Below are positions 9,056 through 17,347 of a stretch of DNA of 35,613 bases, in pieces. Source of the stretch: Parabacteroides sp. (GTDB lineage Bacteria; Bacteroidota; Bacteroidia; Bacteroidales; Tannerellaceae). The first letter of the stretch is position 1, and each line of letters begins with the position of its first letter. Where the stretch lies: positions 1 through 35,613 of the forward strand of contig JAJPZM010000094.1 in assembly GCA_021204335.1 (NCBI GenBank). The letters are read 5' to 3'. The notes beneath the pieces are model-generated. The model saw only the letters and a list, made by a program, of their open reading frames with translations, was not told the origin of the DNA and ran no database searches. A program made the translations under genes and the position numbers.

Positions 9056-9250
9056 CTACTTCTTATCGTTGTCGTCCAACTTAATGTCGTCTTCTAATCC
9101 TTTTACACCGTCTTTAAAGTTCTTCACACCTTTACCGATACCTTTCATCAGTTCAGGTATTTTCTTTCCACCGAAAAGTAACAACACAACAATGGCGATG
9201 ATTACAATTTCGCCTGTACCTAAGTTTCCTAAGAATAGTAATTCATTCAT
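9056..9250 (-). CDS. tatA: Twin-arginine translocase pore subunit TatA
   Basis: A 64-residue protein with one N-terminal membrane helix ([22 protein letters not shown]), then an amphipathic helix ([17 protein letters not shown]) and a short acidic tail. The FGGKKIPEL hinge is the standard TatA/E signature. It forms the oligomeric export pore with TatC, encoded just downstream. No separate TatB is present here, as in many Bacteroidetes. Confidence 0.95.
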   Translation of the reverse strand: MNELLFLGNLGTGEIVIIAIVVLLLFGGKKIPELMKGIGKGVKNFKDGVKGLEDDIKLDDNDKK

Positions 9251-9294
9251 GATATTGTAATATTAGTCGTTAAATATTCATCTTTTAGATGGGG

Positions 9295-9302
9295 CAAAGA
9301 TA
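9295..9302 (-). promoter_or_regulatory. -7 box of tatA-tatC promoter
   Basis: Minus-strand TATCTTTG matches TAnnTTTG and lies 45 bases before tatA, in the 140-base gap shared with the divergent fabD. Confidence 0.5.
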
Positions 9303-9342
9303 CAATTTGTAACGAATAGTCCCTCTATTATTCTAATTTTAT

Positions 9343-9350
9343 TACCTTTG
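9343..9350 (+). promoter_or_regulatory. -7 box of fabD promoter
   Basis: TACCTTTG matches TAnnTTTG, 41 bases before the fabD ATG. No -33 TTTG at normal spacing. Confidence 0.55.
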
Positions 9351-9390
9351 TGCCACCTTAAAAAACTGAAATTAGAAAAAGATTAGAAAG

Positions 9391-10272
9391 ATGAAAACTT
9401 ATGTATTCCCCGGTCAGGGCGCACAGTTTGTCGGAATGGGAAAGGACCTTTACGATAACAATCCCCTTGCAAAAGAGATGTTTGAGAAAGCAAACGAAAT
9501 TCTCGGTTTCCGCATTACGGATCTGATGTTCGCAGGAACAGACGAAGATCTGAGACAGACTAAAGTTACACAGCCTGCCATATTCTTACACTCAGTTATC
9601 CTCGCTAAAACATTAGGCGACCAGTTCAAACCGGATATGACAGCCGGTCATTCGCTGGGTGAATTCTCTGCACTTGTTGCAGCAGGCGCTCTCTCTTTTG
9701 AAGACGGTCTGGTATTGGTTTCCAAACGTGCTATGGCTATGCAGAAAGCCTGCGAAGCCACTCCTTCAACAATGGCTACTGTTCTGGCTTTGCCGGATGC
9801 AACGGTTGAAGAAATTTGTGCAAGTATTACTGACGAAGTGGTTGTTTGTGCCAACTACAACTGCCCGGGTCAGCTGGTTATCTCCGGTTCGATCCCCGGC
9901 ATCGATGCGGCTTGCGAAAAGCTGTTGGCTGCCGGTGCAAAACGTGTACTGAAACTGAAAGTTGGCGGCGCATTCCACTCTCCGCTGATGGAACCGGCAC
10001 GTGCCGAACTGGCTGCTGCCATCGAAGCGACTCCGATCCATAAACCAGCTTGCCCTGTTTACCAGAATGTAAGCACAAAAGGTGAAACAGATCCCGATAC
10101 AATCAAGACTAACCTGATCGCCCAGCTGACCGCTCCGGTTCGCTGGACGCAGAGCGTACAGAACATGATTGCCGACGGTGCCGACCACTTCATCGAACTG
10201 GGCCCGGGTGCCGTACTGCAGGGATTGATGAAGAAGATCAATAAGGAAATGACTACTGAAGGCATGCAATAA
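9391..10272 (+). CDS. fabD: Malonyl-CoA:ACP transacylase FabD
   Basis: A 293-residue cytoplasmic enzyme that moves malonyl from CoA to acyl carrier protein, feeding fatty-acid elongation. It begins with the FPGQGAQ motif, has the nucleophile motif GHSLGE with Ser88, and GGAFHSPLM with the catalytic His at about residue 197. It is full length and intact. It stands alone: tatA is divergent and the M13 gene is convergent. The start is supported by the -7 box upstream and by the FPGQG motif at residue 6. Confidence 0.97.
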   Translation: MKTYVFPGQGAQFVGMGKDLYDNNPLAKEMFEKANEILGFRITDLMFAGTDEDLRQTKVTQPAIFLHSVILAKTLGDQFKPDMTAGHSLGEFSALVAAGALSFEDGLVLVSKRAMAMQKACEATPSTMATVLALPDATVEEICASITDEVVVCANYNCPGQLVISGSIPGIDAACEKLLAAGAKRVLKLKVGGAFHSPLMEPARAELAAAIEATPIHKPACPVYQNVSTKGETDPDTIKTNLIAQLTAPVRWTQSVQNMIADGADHFIELGPGAVLQGLMKKINKEMTTEGMQ

Positions 10273-10290
10273 GCAGAACATTCCACTCAT

Positions 10291-10344
10291 AAAAAAAGCA
10301 GTCTCAAAATCATTGTTGAATATGATTTTTGAGACTGCTTTTTT
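10291..10344. terminator. Bidirectional terminator between fabD and the M13 gene
   Basis: Strong stem (AGCAGTCTCAAAA / TTTTTGAGACTGCT) flanked by A-run and T-run, so it can act as a rho-independent terminator in both directions for these convergent genes. Confidence 0.92.
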
Positions 10345-10363
10345 ATATACTATAATCTATCGT

Positions 10364-12406
10364 TTACCAGATAACCACTCTGTCTGCAGGCATCATATAC
10401 ATCGGATCGCCTTCTTTGATATCGAAAGCCTGATAGAATGTGTCGATGTTACGAAGTGCCGCATTCACACGCCATTTGCCCAATGAGTGCGGGTCGATCT
10501 TTGTCAGGCGCAGGATTTCTTCCGGACGGATGTTCTGTCCCCAAAGCGTTGCATAACCCAGATAGAAACGCTGTTCGTTGGTGAAACCGTCGATCGGAGC
10601 CGGTGTTTTACCTGCCAGCGAGTTCAGATAAGCCAGGTGAGACACCAGCAAACCGCCCTGATCGGCAATGTTTTCGCCTAAGGTGTAGCGTCCGTTGGCA
10701 TGCACGCTGTCTACTACGATAATATCGTCATACTGTTGAACCAGGCGGTCGGCACGTTCCGTAAAGCGGGCAGCATCTTCGGCAGTCCACCAGTCGACGA
10801 GGTTGCCGTCTTTATCATAGTTGCGTCCCTGGTCGTCGAAGCCGTGCGTCATCTCATGGCCGATTACTATACCGATAGCACCGTAGTTGACTGCATCGTC
10901 GGCTTCCGGATTGAAGAAAGGCGGTTGCAGGATAGCTGCCGGGAAGCAGATTTCGTTGGTTGTCGGGTTATAATAGGCATTGACAGTCTGCGGAGTCATT
11001 CCCCAACGGGCTCTGTCGACCGGTTTGCCGACTTGCTGCAAGTTATAATCCATCTCAAAGATATTCGAGCGGCACACATTTGCCCAATACGAATCGTCCT
11101 TTATTTCCAACGCACTGTAATCGCGCCATTTGTCGGGATAACCGATCTTTACGATAAAGGCCGACAGTTTTTCCTGCGCTTTCTCTTTTGTCGCATCGCT
11201 CATCCATTCCAGGCCGGCAATACGTTCGGACAATGCTTTCTGCAAGTTACCAACCAGCGTCAGCATCTTTTCCTTCGAAGAAGCCGGGAAATATTTAGCT
11301 ACATACATCTGGCCGACTGCCTCTCCCAACGCACCGTTTACGGTTGACAGGGAACGTTTCCAGCGCGGTTGCTGTTCCTGTCTGCCCGACATTGTCTTTC
11401 CGTAGAAATCAAAGGCTGTTGCCACAAAATCGTCACTCAGGTAGGGAGCAGCGCCATCGAGCAGGTTGAATGCCAGATAATACTTTTGTTCGTCGACAGA
11501 CACATTTTTCATAAACTCGCCCAGCGCCTCGTAATAAGGCAACTGCTTGGCATCGAGATATTCCAGTTCCATCAACCCCATACTTTCGAAATAGACATCC
11601 CAGTCGATCGGATTATTTTTTGCCTTGAACTCTTCCAGTTTAATCTTATTATAATTCTTCTGGGAGTCGCGCAGGTCTTCGCGGCTAAAGGAGTTTTTAG
11701 CGATCCCTGTTTCAATCTTCATGACAGCATTCACCGCGGCTTCGGCCTGTTCGGGCGAAGCTCCGGTCAGCGTAAATAACTGATTGATATAGTTTTTATA
11801 GGCCTCACGCATTTTCATCGTTGCATCGTCGTCGAGCAGATAATAATCGCGGTCGCCCATACTGAGGCCACTCTGATACAATTGCACGATATTCATCGAA
11901 CTGTTCTTTTCGTCGGCATCGACAAACAAAGCAAAGAAAGGCGTCATTCCTTCTTTATGCAAAACGGCGACCATCTTGGCCACATCGGCTTTCGTACCCA
12001 GTCCCTGTATGGCTTCCAGTTGTTCTTTTATAGGCGCCATGCCTTCGTTGTTCAGCTTCACGCTGTCCAATCCCATTGCATACAAGGCACCGATCTTTTG
12101 CGCCACGCTTCCGGCTTCCTGGGGAGTGCTTCCCAGTTCCTCGATAAGCGAACGAAGTTGTTCCTGATTGTTTTCACGCAGCTGGTCGAAAGTACCAAAA
12201 CGCGAATACTCCGGTTTCAACGGATTTTTTGCTATCCAGCCACCGCAGACATACTGATAAAAATCAGTCCCGGGCGCAACAGTCGTGTCCAGGTTTGCCA
12301 GATTGATCGCTTCTACTTTTGCAGTTTCCTTCACAGGTGTTTTACTGCAACCCGCCATTGCCATCACACCGACAGCAACCAGGGGAATAACCATTAACTT
12401 TCTCAT
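10364..12406 (-). CDS. M13 (neprilysin-like) zinc metallopeptidase lipoprotein
   Basis: About 680 residues. The ORF opens at 12439, but ATG 12406 gives a clean lipoprotein signal (MRKLMVIPLVAVGVMAMAGC), so that start is chosen. The zinc site is HEMTH at residues 517-521 (in GHEMTHGFDDQG) with the third ligand Glu578 in ENIADQGG. The N-terminal M13 domain has FYQYVCGGW. M13 peptidases cut short peptides; in gut Bacteroidales they are periplasmic or surface lipoproteins (PepO-like). Length is typical and the frame is intact. It is monocistronic, with its own -7 box, and divergent from the GH35 gene. Confidence 0.95.
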   Translation of the reverse strand: MRKLMVIPLVAVGVMAMAGCSKTPVKETAKVEAINLANLDTTVAPGTDFYQYVCGGWIAKNPLKPEYSRFGTFDQLRENNQEQLRSLIEELGSTPQEAGSVAQKIGALYAMGLDSVKLNNEGMAPIKEQLEAIQGLGTKADVAKMVAVLHKEGMTPFFALFVDADEKNSSMNIVQLYQSGLSMGDRDYYLLDDDATMKMREAYKNYINQLFTLTGASPEQAEAAVNAVMKIETGIAKNSFSREDLRDSQKNYNKIKLEEFKAKNNPIDWDVYFESMGLMELEYLDAKQLPYYEALGEFMKNVSVDEQKYYLAFNLLDGAAPYLSDDFVATAFDFYGKTMSGRQEQQPRWKRSLSTVNGALGEAVGQMYVAKYFPASSKEKMLTLVGNLQKALSERIAGLEWMSDATKEKAQEKLSAFIVKIGYPDKWRDYSALEIKDDSYWANVCRSNIFEMDYNLQQVGKPVDRARWGMTPQTVNAYYNPTTNEICFPAAILQPPFFNPEADDAVNYGAIGIVIGHEMTHGFDDQGRNYDKDGNLVDWWTAEDAARFTERADRLVQQYDDIIVVDSVHANGRYTLGENIADQGGLLVSHLAYLNSLAGKTPAPIDGFTNEQRFYLGYATLWGQNIRPEEILRLTKIDPHSLGKWRVNAALRNIDTFYQAFDIKEGDPMYMMPADRVVIW

Positions 12407-12436
12407 TTTTGTCCAACGTTTACTTGAATTATGCCG

Positions 12437-12444
12437 CAAAGGTA
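12437..12444 (-). promoter_or_regulatory. -7 box of M13 peptidase promoter
   Basis: Minus-strand TACCTTTG, a perfect TAnnTTTG, 31 bases before the chosen start at 12406. It supports that start: the longer ORF start at 12439 would lie at or before the transcript start. Confidence 0.6.
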
Positions 12445-12561
12445 CACAAATTCAGCAAAATGGAATCATTATTGCCCTAATATGACCGATTATTACACCT
12501 ATCCCCAATATCTATTTATGTACTTTTACCGTCAGAAAACAATTATAAACTTATTTTTATC

Positions 12562-14751
12562 ATGAATCACAGAATGAAGACCGTAACAATCTTACTGGCT
12601 GCACTGATATGCATGCTGACAGGTTGTAAAAATCAGTCCGGAAAAGAAGGAACTTTTGCGATAGGCGACAAGACGTTCCTGCTCGACGGCAAACCTTTCG
12701 TTATTAAAGCAGCCGAAATCCACTACACCCGCATTCCCGTCGAATATTGGGAACATCGCATCCAAATGTGCAAGGCGCTCGGCATGAACACCATCTGCAT
12801 TTATGCTTTCTGGAACATCCACGAACAGAAACCGGGAGAGTTCGACTTTACCGGGCAAAACGACATCGCCGCTTTCTGCCGGCTGGCACAAAAGCATGGC
12901 ATGTACATCATGCTGCGTCCCGGCCCTTACGTTTGTTCGGAATGGGAAATGGGCGGACTACCCTGGTGGCTACTGAAGAAAAAGGATATCCAACTGCGCA
13001 CCAACGATCCCTATTTTATGGAACGTACCGCTATCTATATGAAAGAGATCGGCAAGCAACTGGCCGACAGGCAGATCACCCGCGGCGGAAATATCATCAT
13101 GGTGCAGGTGGAAAACGAATATGGCTCGTATGCCACGGATAAAGAATATATCGCCAAAAACCGAGATATCCTGCGCGAAGCCGGCTTTACGGATGTGCCT
13201 TTGTTCCAGTGCGACTGGAGCTCGAACTTCCAGAACAACGCCCTCGACGACCTGGTGTGGACGATCAACTTCGGAACGGGCGCCAACATCGACGAACAGT
13301 TCAAGAAGCTGAAAGAAGTGCGCCCCAACACCCCGCTGATGTGCAGCGAGTTCTGGAGCGGCTGGTTCGACCACTGGGGACGGAAACATGAAACCCGCGA
13401 TGCCGAAACAATGATCTCCGGCTTGAAAGACATGCTCGACCGCAACATCTCCTTCTCTTTATATATGACACACGGCGGCACCACCTTCGGCCATTGGGGC
13501 GGAGCAAACAGCCCGGCCTATTCCGCCATGTGCAGTTCCTACGACTATGACGCGCCGATCAGCGAAGCCGGATGGACGACCCCTAAATATCACCTGCTCC
13601 GCGAACTGCTGGCAAACTATATGGAACCAGGAGAAGAACAATCCGAAATACCGGAAGCCTTCCCCATTATCGAAATACCCGAGTTCGAACTGAACGAAAC
13701 GGCCCTCCTGTTCGGCAACCTGCCCGAACCGAAGACCAGCCGCGACATCCAGCTGATGGAACAGTTCGACCAGGGATGGGGCACGATTCTGTACCGCACG
13801 ACTCTGCCCGCCGTAAAAGCCGGCACCACGCTCCTGATTGACGAAGTGCACGACTGGGCGCAGGTTTTCGTCGACGGCAAACTGATCGGCCGCCTCGACC
13901 GTCGCCGCGGAGAAAACACGATCAAACTGCCCGCCTCGGCTGCCGGCTCCCGGTTGGATATCCTGATCGAAGCCATGGGACGCGTGAACTTCGACAAAGC
14001 CATCCACGACCGGAAAGGCATTACCGAAAAAGTAGCTCTGGTCACGGATTCTTCCACGGATGAGCTGAAAGACTGGCAGATATATAACCTCCCCGTTGAT
14101 TATCCGTTTGTTAAAGACAAAAAATATGCCGCAGGCAAGAAAGCCGACGGCCCTGCTTACTACCGCGCCACCTTCCACCTGGACAACCCGGGCGATGTAT
14201 TCCTGGACATGCAGACCTGGGGCAAAGGCATGGTATGGATCAACGGCAGAGCCATGGGACGTTTCTGGGAAATCGGCCCGCAACAAACCCTGTTCATGCC
14301 CGGCTGCTGGCTGAAAAAAGGGGAGAACGAAATCATCGTGCTCGACCTGAAAGGCCCGGCAAAAGCCAGCATCAAAGGGCTTAAAGAACCGATCCTGGAC
14401 ATGCTGCGCGCCGAAGCTCCCCTCACCCACCGCCGGGAGGGACAGAACCTGAACCTGAACAGCGAAAAGCCCGTCGGACAAGGTTCATTAAAAGCCGGCA
14501 ACGGCTGGCAGGAAGTCCGGTTCGACGCCCCCATGCAAGCCCGCCATTTCTGCCTCGAAGCATTGAACGCGCAAGACGGTGGCAACAACGCCGCTATTGC
14601 CGAATTCTATCTGCTCGACGAAAACGGCAACCCGCTCGGACGCCAGCACTGGCAGATCGCCTACGCCGACAGCGAAGAAACCAACGGCGGCAACTTCACA
14701 GCCGACAAGATATACGACCTGCAGGAATCCATCTTCTGGAGCACAGCCTGA
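12562..14751 (+). CDS. GH35 beta-galactosidase lipoprotein, interrupted by an in-frame TGA
   Basis: A 729-residue frame with lipobox LTGC at about residue 21. The GH35 barrel is unmistakable: AEIHYTRIP, GMYIMLRPGPYVCSEWEMGG, acid/base Glu186 in VENEYGS, nucleophile Glu263 in SEFWSGWFDHWG. Jelly-roll domains follow (GKGMVWINGRAMGRFWE). The end is a discoidin/F5-8 type C-like carbohydrate-binding domain that is cut off by TGA at 14749-14751, where Trp would fit (STA-W-GAKYPHE). The catalytic part is complete, so activity may survive. GH35 enzymes release terminal beta-linked galactose. The sequence is GC-richer than the first 5 kb of the window. It starts a same-strand run of four secreted hydrolases. 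Confidence 0.93.
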   Translation: MNHRMKTVTILLAALICMLTGCKNQSGKEGTFAIGDKTFLLDGKPFVIKAAEIHYTRIPVEYWEHRIQMCKALGMNTICIYAFWNIHEQKPGEFDFTGQNDIAAFCRLAQKHGMYIMLRPGPYVCSEWEMGGLPWWLLKKKDIQLRTNDPYFMERTAIYMKEIGKQLADRQITRGGNIIMVQVENEYGSYATDKEYIAKNRDILREAGFTDVPLFQCDWSSNFQNNALDDLVWTINFGTGANIDEQFKKLKEVRPNTPLMCSEFWSGWFDHWGRKHETRDAETMISGLKDMLDRNISFSLYMTHGGTTFGHWGGANSPAYSAMCSSYDYDAPISEAGWTTPKYHLLRELLANYMEPGEEQSEIPEAFPIIEIPEFELNETALLFGNLPEPKTSRDIQLMEQFDQGWGTILYRTTLPAVKAGTTLLIDEVHDWAQVFVDGKLIGRLDRRRGENTIKLPASAAGSRLDILIEAMGRVNFDKAIHDRKGITEKVALVTDSSTDELKDWQIYNLPVDYPFVKDKKYAAGKKADGPAYYRATFHLDNPGDVFLDMQTWGKGMVWINGRAMGRFWEIGPQQTLFMPGCWLKKGENEIIVLDLKGPAKASIKGLKEPILDMLRAEAPLTHRREGQNLNLNSEKPVGQGSLKAGNGWQEVRFDAPMQARHFCLEALNAQDGGNNAAIAEFYLLDENGNPLGRQHWQIAYADSEETNGGNFTADKIYDLQESIFWSTA

Positions 14752-14901
14752 GGTGCCAAATACCCTCATGAGGTGGTTATCGACCTGCGTGAAACGGTAA
14801 CCGTTTCCGGCTTCCGCTACCTGCCCCGCGCCAAAGAAGGCTATCCGGGCATGATAAAGGATTATAAGGCGTATACCAAAATGACGCCGTTCAGTTTCTA
14901 G
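14752..14901 (+). pseudogene. Detached end of the GH35 F5/8 type C domain
   Basis: In the same frame after the TGA come 49 clean codons (GAKYPHEVVIDLRETVTVSGF, ending MTPFSF) and a TAG. YPHEVVIDL and the following strand are a normal F5/8 type C domain end, so the TGA is a nonsense mutation or a base error. The intact protein would be 779 residues. Confidence 0.82.
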
Positions 14902-14909
14902 ACGGCGTC
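14883..14909 (+). terminator. Hairpin at the end of the GH35 gene
   Basis: GACGCCGT / ACGGCGTC perfect 8-bp stem, 11-base loop, overlapping the original GH35 stop codon; a CTTTTTC stretch follows about 10 bases later. Its position supports the view that the gene originally ended at 14901. Confidence 0.55.
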
Positions 14910-14927
14910 CCTTACCAGAGCTTTTTC

Positions 14928-15036
14928 TCATATAATATGATACAGTAGTATCACATATTATGACACAACATTCCCATATATTATGACACAACAATCTCAT
15001 AATATATGGGAATTTATTCTCACAATATATGATACT
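14928..15036. repeat. AT-rich palindrome array upstream of the M1 gene
   Basis: Three related palindromic units. The middle one is a perfect 16-bp inverted repeat (14971-14986 and 14997-15012, TTCCCATATATTATGA and its complement) around a 10-base spacer. The first (14928-14963) is an imperfect palindrome around GATAC-AGTA-GTATC. The last is a half copy (15019-15036). A 16-base direct repeat ATATTATGACACAACA occurs at 14955-14970 and 14978-14993, 23 bases apart. No gene is seen here. It lies 70 to 180 bases before the M1 promoter and could bind a dimeric regulator. Confidence 0.75.
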
Positions 15037-15107
15037 GCCGATAACTCCACTTCCATTTCCAGTGACTTCCTTTCCTGGTATTTTATGAAAAGGAAAAGAC
15101 AGATTTA

Positions 15108-15139
15108 TTTGTTCCACCTCTTACATTTATATATATTTG
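15108..15139 (+). promoter_or_regulatory. Promoter of the M1 peptidase gene
   Basis: TTTG at 15108-15111, 20 bases, then TATATTTG at 15132-15139: an ideal Bacteroidetes -33/-7 pair. The ATG at 15161 follows at 21 bases. Confidence 0.75.
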
Positions 15140-15160
15140 CCCGCTATAAATCTAATCAAG

Positions 15161-17215
15161 ATGAAAATAGTAAAAATACTGGCGCTGGTTTCTGTTTTAA
15201 CCGCGCAAGCCGTTCAAGCTCAAACCGATTTACATCTTTACGACACCATACAGGTAAATCATCACAACCTGTATTTCGATATCCGCGACTTTAAAGACCA
15301 TATCTTATATGGTAAAGCCGAACTGTCCGTCCAGAGCCGGTTGGACGGTTTGAAGTATGTGCCTTTGCTGCTGCAACAAATGCAGATAGACAGTATTCTG
15401 GTGGACGGTCTCCACACCCCCGCTTACCAATATAATGATACTTTATTGCGCATACCTCTCGCTTCTTCCCTCAGCAAAGGGGAAAAAGCTAAGGTGACCG
15501 TTGTCTATCATGGAAAGCCCATTGCATCCTCATTCGGCGGCTTCCTGTTTAACGACAGCCTGCGGATGGCACATAATATGGGGGCATCTATCAATGATAT
15601 CCCCCACAGTTACGGGCGCGGCTGGTTTCCTGCCGTCGACGATTTCCGTTCGCGAAGCACGTTCGACCTCTATTTCAGGGTAGACAACGACCTGAAAGCA
15701 ATCGGTTCAGGAATCCTGAAAGATATGGTACCGGCCGGGGATAATACCATGATATGGCATTGGCAAGTCAACCAACCCATCCCCGAATACCTGGTGAACG
15801 TTGCCGTAGGAGATTACCGGAAAATAGAGATGGAACACCGGCAAACCGGGAAGACGTTGCCGATCGATATCTATGTACTGCCTGAGGAAGTGGAAAAAGC
15901 CAGGGAAGCCTACGCCATCGTCCCCAAGATACTTGAAATCATGGAAAAGCATTTCGGGGAATATGCTTTCGACCGGGTAGGTTATGTATCTGTCAACAGC
16001 CCCGGTGGAGCCATGGAACACGTCGGGAACATATCGATGCCGCTGGACCCCACGCCGACATACAGTTATCAGGGATTAATCATACATGAACTGATCCACG
16101 GATGGTTCGGCAATAAAGTAACCTGCGCAACGGCAGGAGATATGTGGCTGAACGAAGGAATCACGACGTTCTGCCCGGAACTGGTTATTCCGCATGTGTT
16201 TTTCCCCGACCAGACCAAACGCTATACGGATAATAATATGCTGGGAGTGCTCTCTTTTGCCCCCAAATATGACGGCGGCTATTACCCGCTGCAAAATATG
16301 CCGGTGAAAAGCACCTATGGCATTACGACTTACAACAAAGGAGCAATGGTGATGCACACCTTGCGCTATTACCTGGGAGACGACCTGTTGCTGCCGGCAC
16401 TGAAAGCCTATCTCGACGCTTTTGCTTTCCGCTCCGTTACGACAGATGAGTTTAAAGCGTTTATCTCCCATCACACCGGAAAGAACCTGGATGATTTCTT
16501 CGACTTATGGGTCAAACAACCCGGATATCCGGCATTTGAAATAGATTCCATTGTCTCCACCCCGGTGAATGGCGGCTATAAAGAAACAATCTTCCTGGAA
16601 CAGAAGCTTTGCCATGCCCCCGAATACGGGCGCAATGTCCGCGTGCCTATCACTTTATTCGATGAAGAGGGAAAACAAAGTGCAGAAGTTGAAGCAACCG
16701 TTACCGGAGAAAAAGCGACATTCCTGGTGCAGACTTCCTTTAAACCCGCCTATGGGATAGTAAACAGAAACAATGACATAGCCGTTGCTTCATTCACCCA
16801 ACCATTGCAGATAGTCCATGCAGGGAAGTATCCGTTAAGGGGATATAATATGGAAATAGAATGCAAGCAGGCAGCAGATACCGTAAACTTCTATATGCAG
16901 CACTATTGGGTAGCCCCGGATGCCTTGAAATCGACTTTGCCTGTTACTTTATCGGATTCGCATTACTGGCGATTGGCCGGCAATATCCCGTCCGACTGCT
17001 TACTAAACGGCGTATTCATGGCTGATACGGAAAACCTGGACAGCAATCTTTTAAAAGACAATCCGAAGGAAATACTCTTGATGTACCGGCAAACTCCTTC
17101 CGATGATTGGACGGAACTTTCCACCGGTTCATCAGAGCAAAAGTATTCTATCCAGGTCAATCATTTAAAACCCGGAGAGTACTGCCTGGCCGTCCGGACA
17201 AACGGAACAAAGTAA
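15161..17215 (+). CDS. M1-family aminopeptidase, secreted
   Basis: About 684 residues. The ORF opens at 15137, but ATG 15161 gives a proper signal peptide (MKIVKILALVSVLTAQAVQAQ) and fits the promoter just upstream. The zinc site is HELIH at residues 309-313 with Glu332 in WLNEGIT, the exact 18-residue M1 spacing. In place of the usual GAMEN exopeptidase motif it has GGAMEH, a variant. A catalytic Tyr is likely in STYGITTYNKGA. M1 enzymes remove N-terminal residues from peptides; here it would act in the periplasm. It has its own promoter and sits between GH35 and GH27, so a role in the glycan system is uncertain; glycoproteins would be one possible link. Confidence 0.92.
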   Translation: MKIVKILALVSVLTAQAVQAQTDLHLYDTIQVNHHNLYFDIRDFKDHILYGKAELSVQSRLDGLKYVPLLLQQMQIDSILVDGLHTPAYQYNDTLLRIPLASSLSKGEKAKVTVVYHGKPIASSFGGFLFNDSLRMAHNMGASINDIPHSYGRGWFPAVDDFRSRSTFDLYFRVDNDLKAIGSGILKDMVPAGDNTMIWHWQVNQPIPEYLVNVAVGDYRKIEMEHRQTGKTLPIDIYVLPEEVEKAREAYAIVPKILEIMEKHFGEYAFDRVGYVSVNSPGGAMEHVGNISMPLDPTPTYSYQGLIIHELIHGWFGNKVTCATAGDMWLNEGITTFCPELVIPHVFFPDQTKRYTDNNMLGVLSFAPKYDGGYYPLQNMPVKSTYGITTYNKGAMVMHTLRYYLGDDLLLPALKAYLDAFAFRSVTTDEFKAFISHHTGKNLDDFFDLWVKQPGYPAFEIDSIVSTPVNGGYKETIFLEQKLCHAPEYGRNVRVPITLFDEEGKQSAEVEATVTGEKATFLVQTSFKPAYGIVNRNNDIAVASFTQPLQIVHAGKYPLRGYNMEIECKQAADTVNFYMQHYWVAPDALKSTLPVTLSDSHYWRLAGNIPSDCLLNGVFMADTENLDSNLLKDNPKEILLMYRQTPSDDWTELSTGSSEQKYSIQVNHLKPGEYCLAVRTNGTK

Positions 17216-17246
17216 AATTGTGTAGAAACAACATTTATTAACTCGG

Positions 17247-17278
17247 TTTGACCTGTATGTCTCCCTTTTTTGACCTGT
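17247..17278 (+). repeat. Direct repeat TTTGACCTGT, candidate operator
   Basis: TTTGACCTGT occurs at 17247-17256 and again at 17269-17278, 22 bases apart (about two DNA turns), just upstream of the GH27 promoter. AraC-type domains, such as those in HTCS proteins, often bind direct repeats with this spacing. The link to any regulator is inferred. Confidence 0.5.
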
Positions 17279-17279
17279 T

Positions 17280-17345
17280 TATGGTACTGTGATCTGGATA
17301 TTATAACGTATTTTTGACACGTAATAAACAAATCACAGTACCATA
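17280..17345 (+). promoter_or_regulatory. GH27 promoter inside a 14-bp inverted repeat
   Basis: A perfect 14-bp inverted repeat (TATGGTACTGTGAT / ATCACAGTACCATA, 17280-17293 and 17332-17345) brackets a perfect -7 box TATTTTTG at 17309-17316. The right arm ends two bases before the GH27 ATG at 17348, so in RNA it could hide the start region, or both arms may be bound by a dimeric protein. Confidence 0.65.
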
Positions 17346-17347
17346 TC

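Noticed and set aside
13459-14481. 340-residue minus-strand ORF opposite GH35
   Set aside because: It is a shadow frame of a GC-rich gene; its composition is unlike a real protein and the plus strand is clearly GH35.
14749-14751. Selenocysteine or recoded TGA in GH35
   Set aside because: No SECIS-like reason is seen, the site is in a binding domain, and Trp fits; other genes here use TGA as normal stop.
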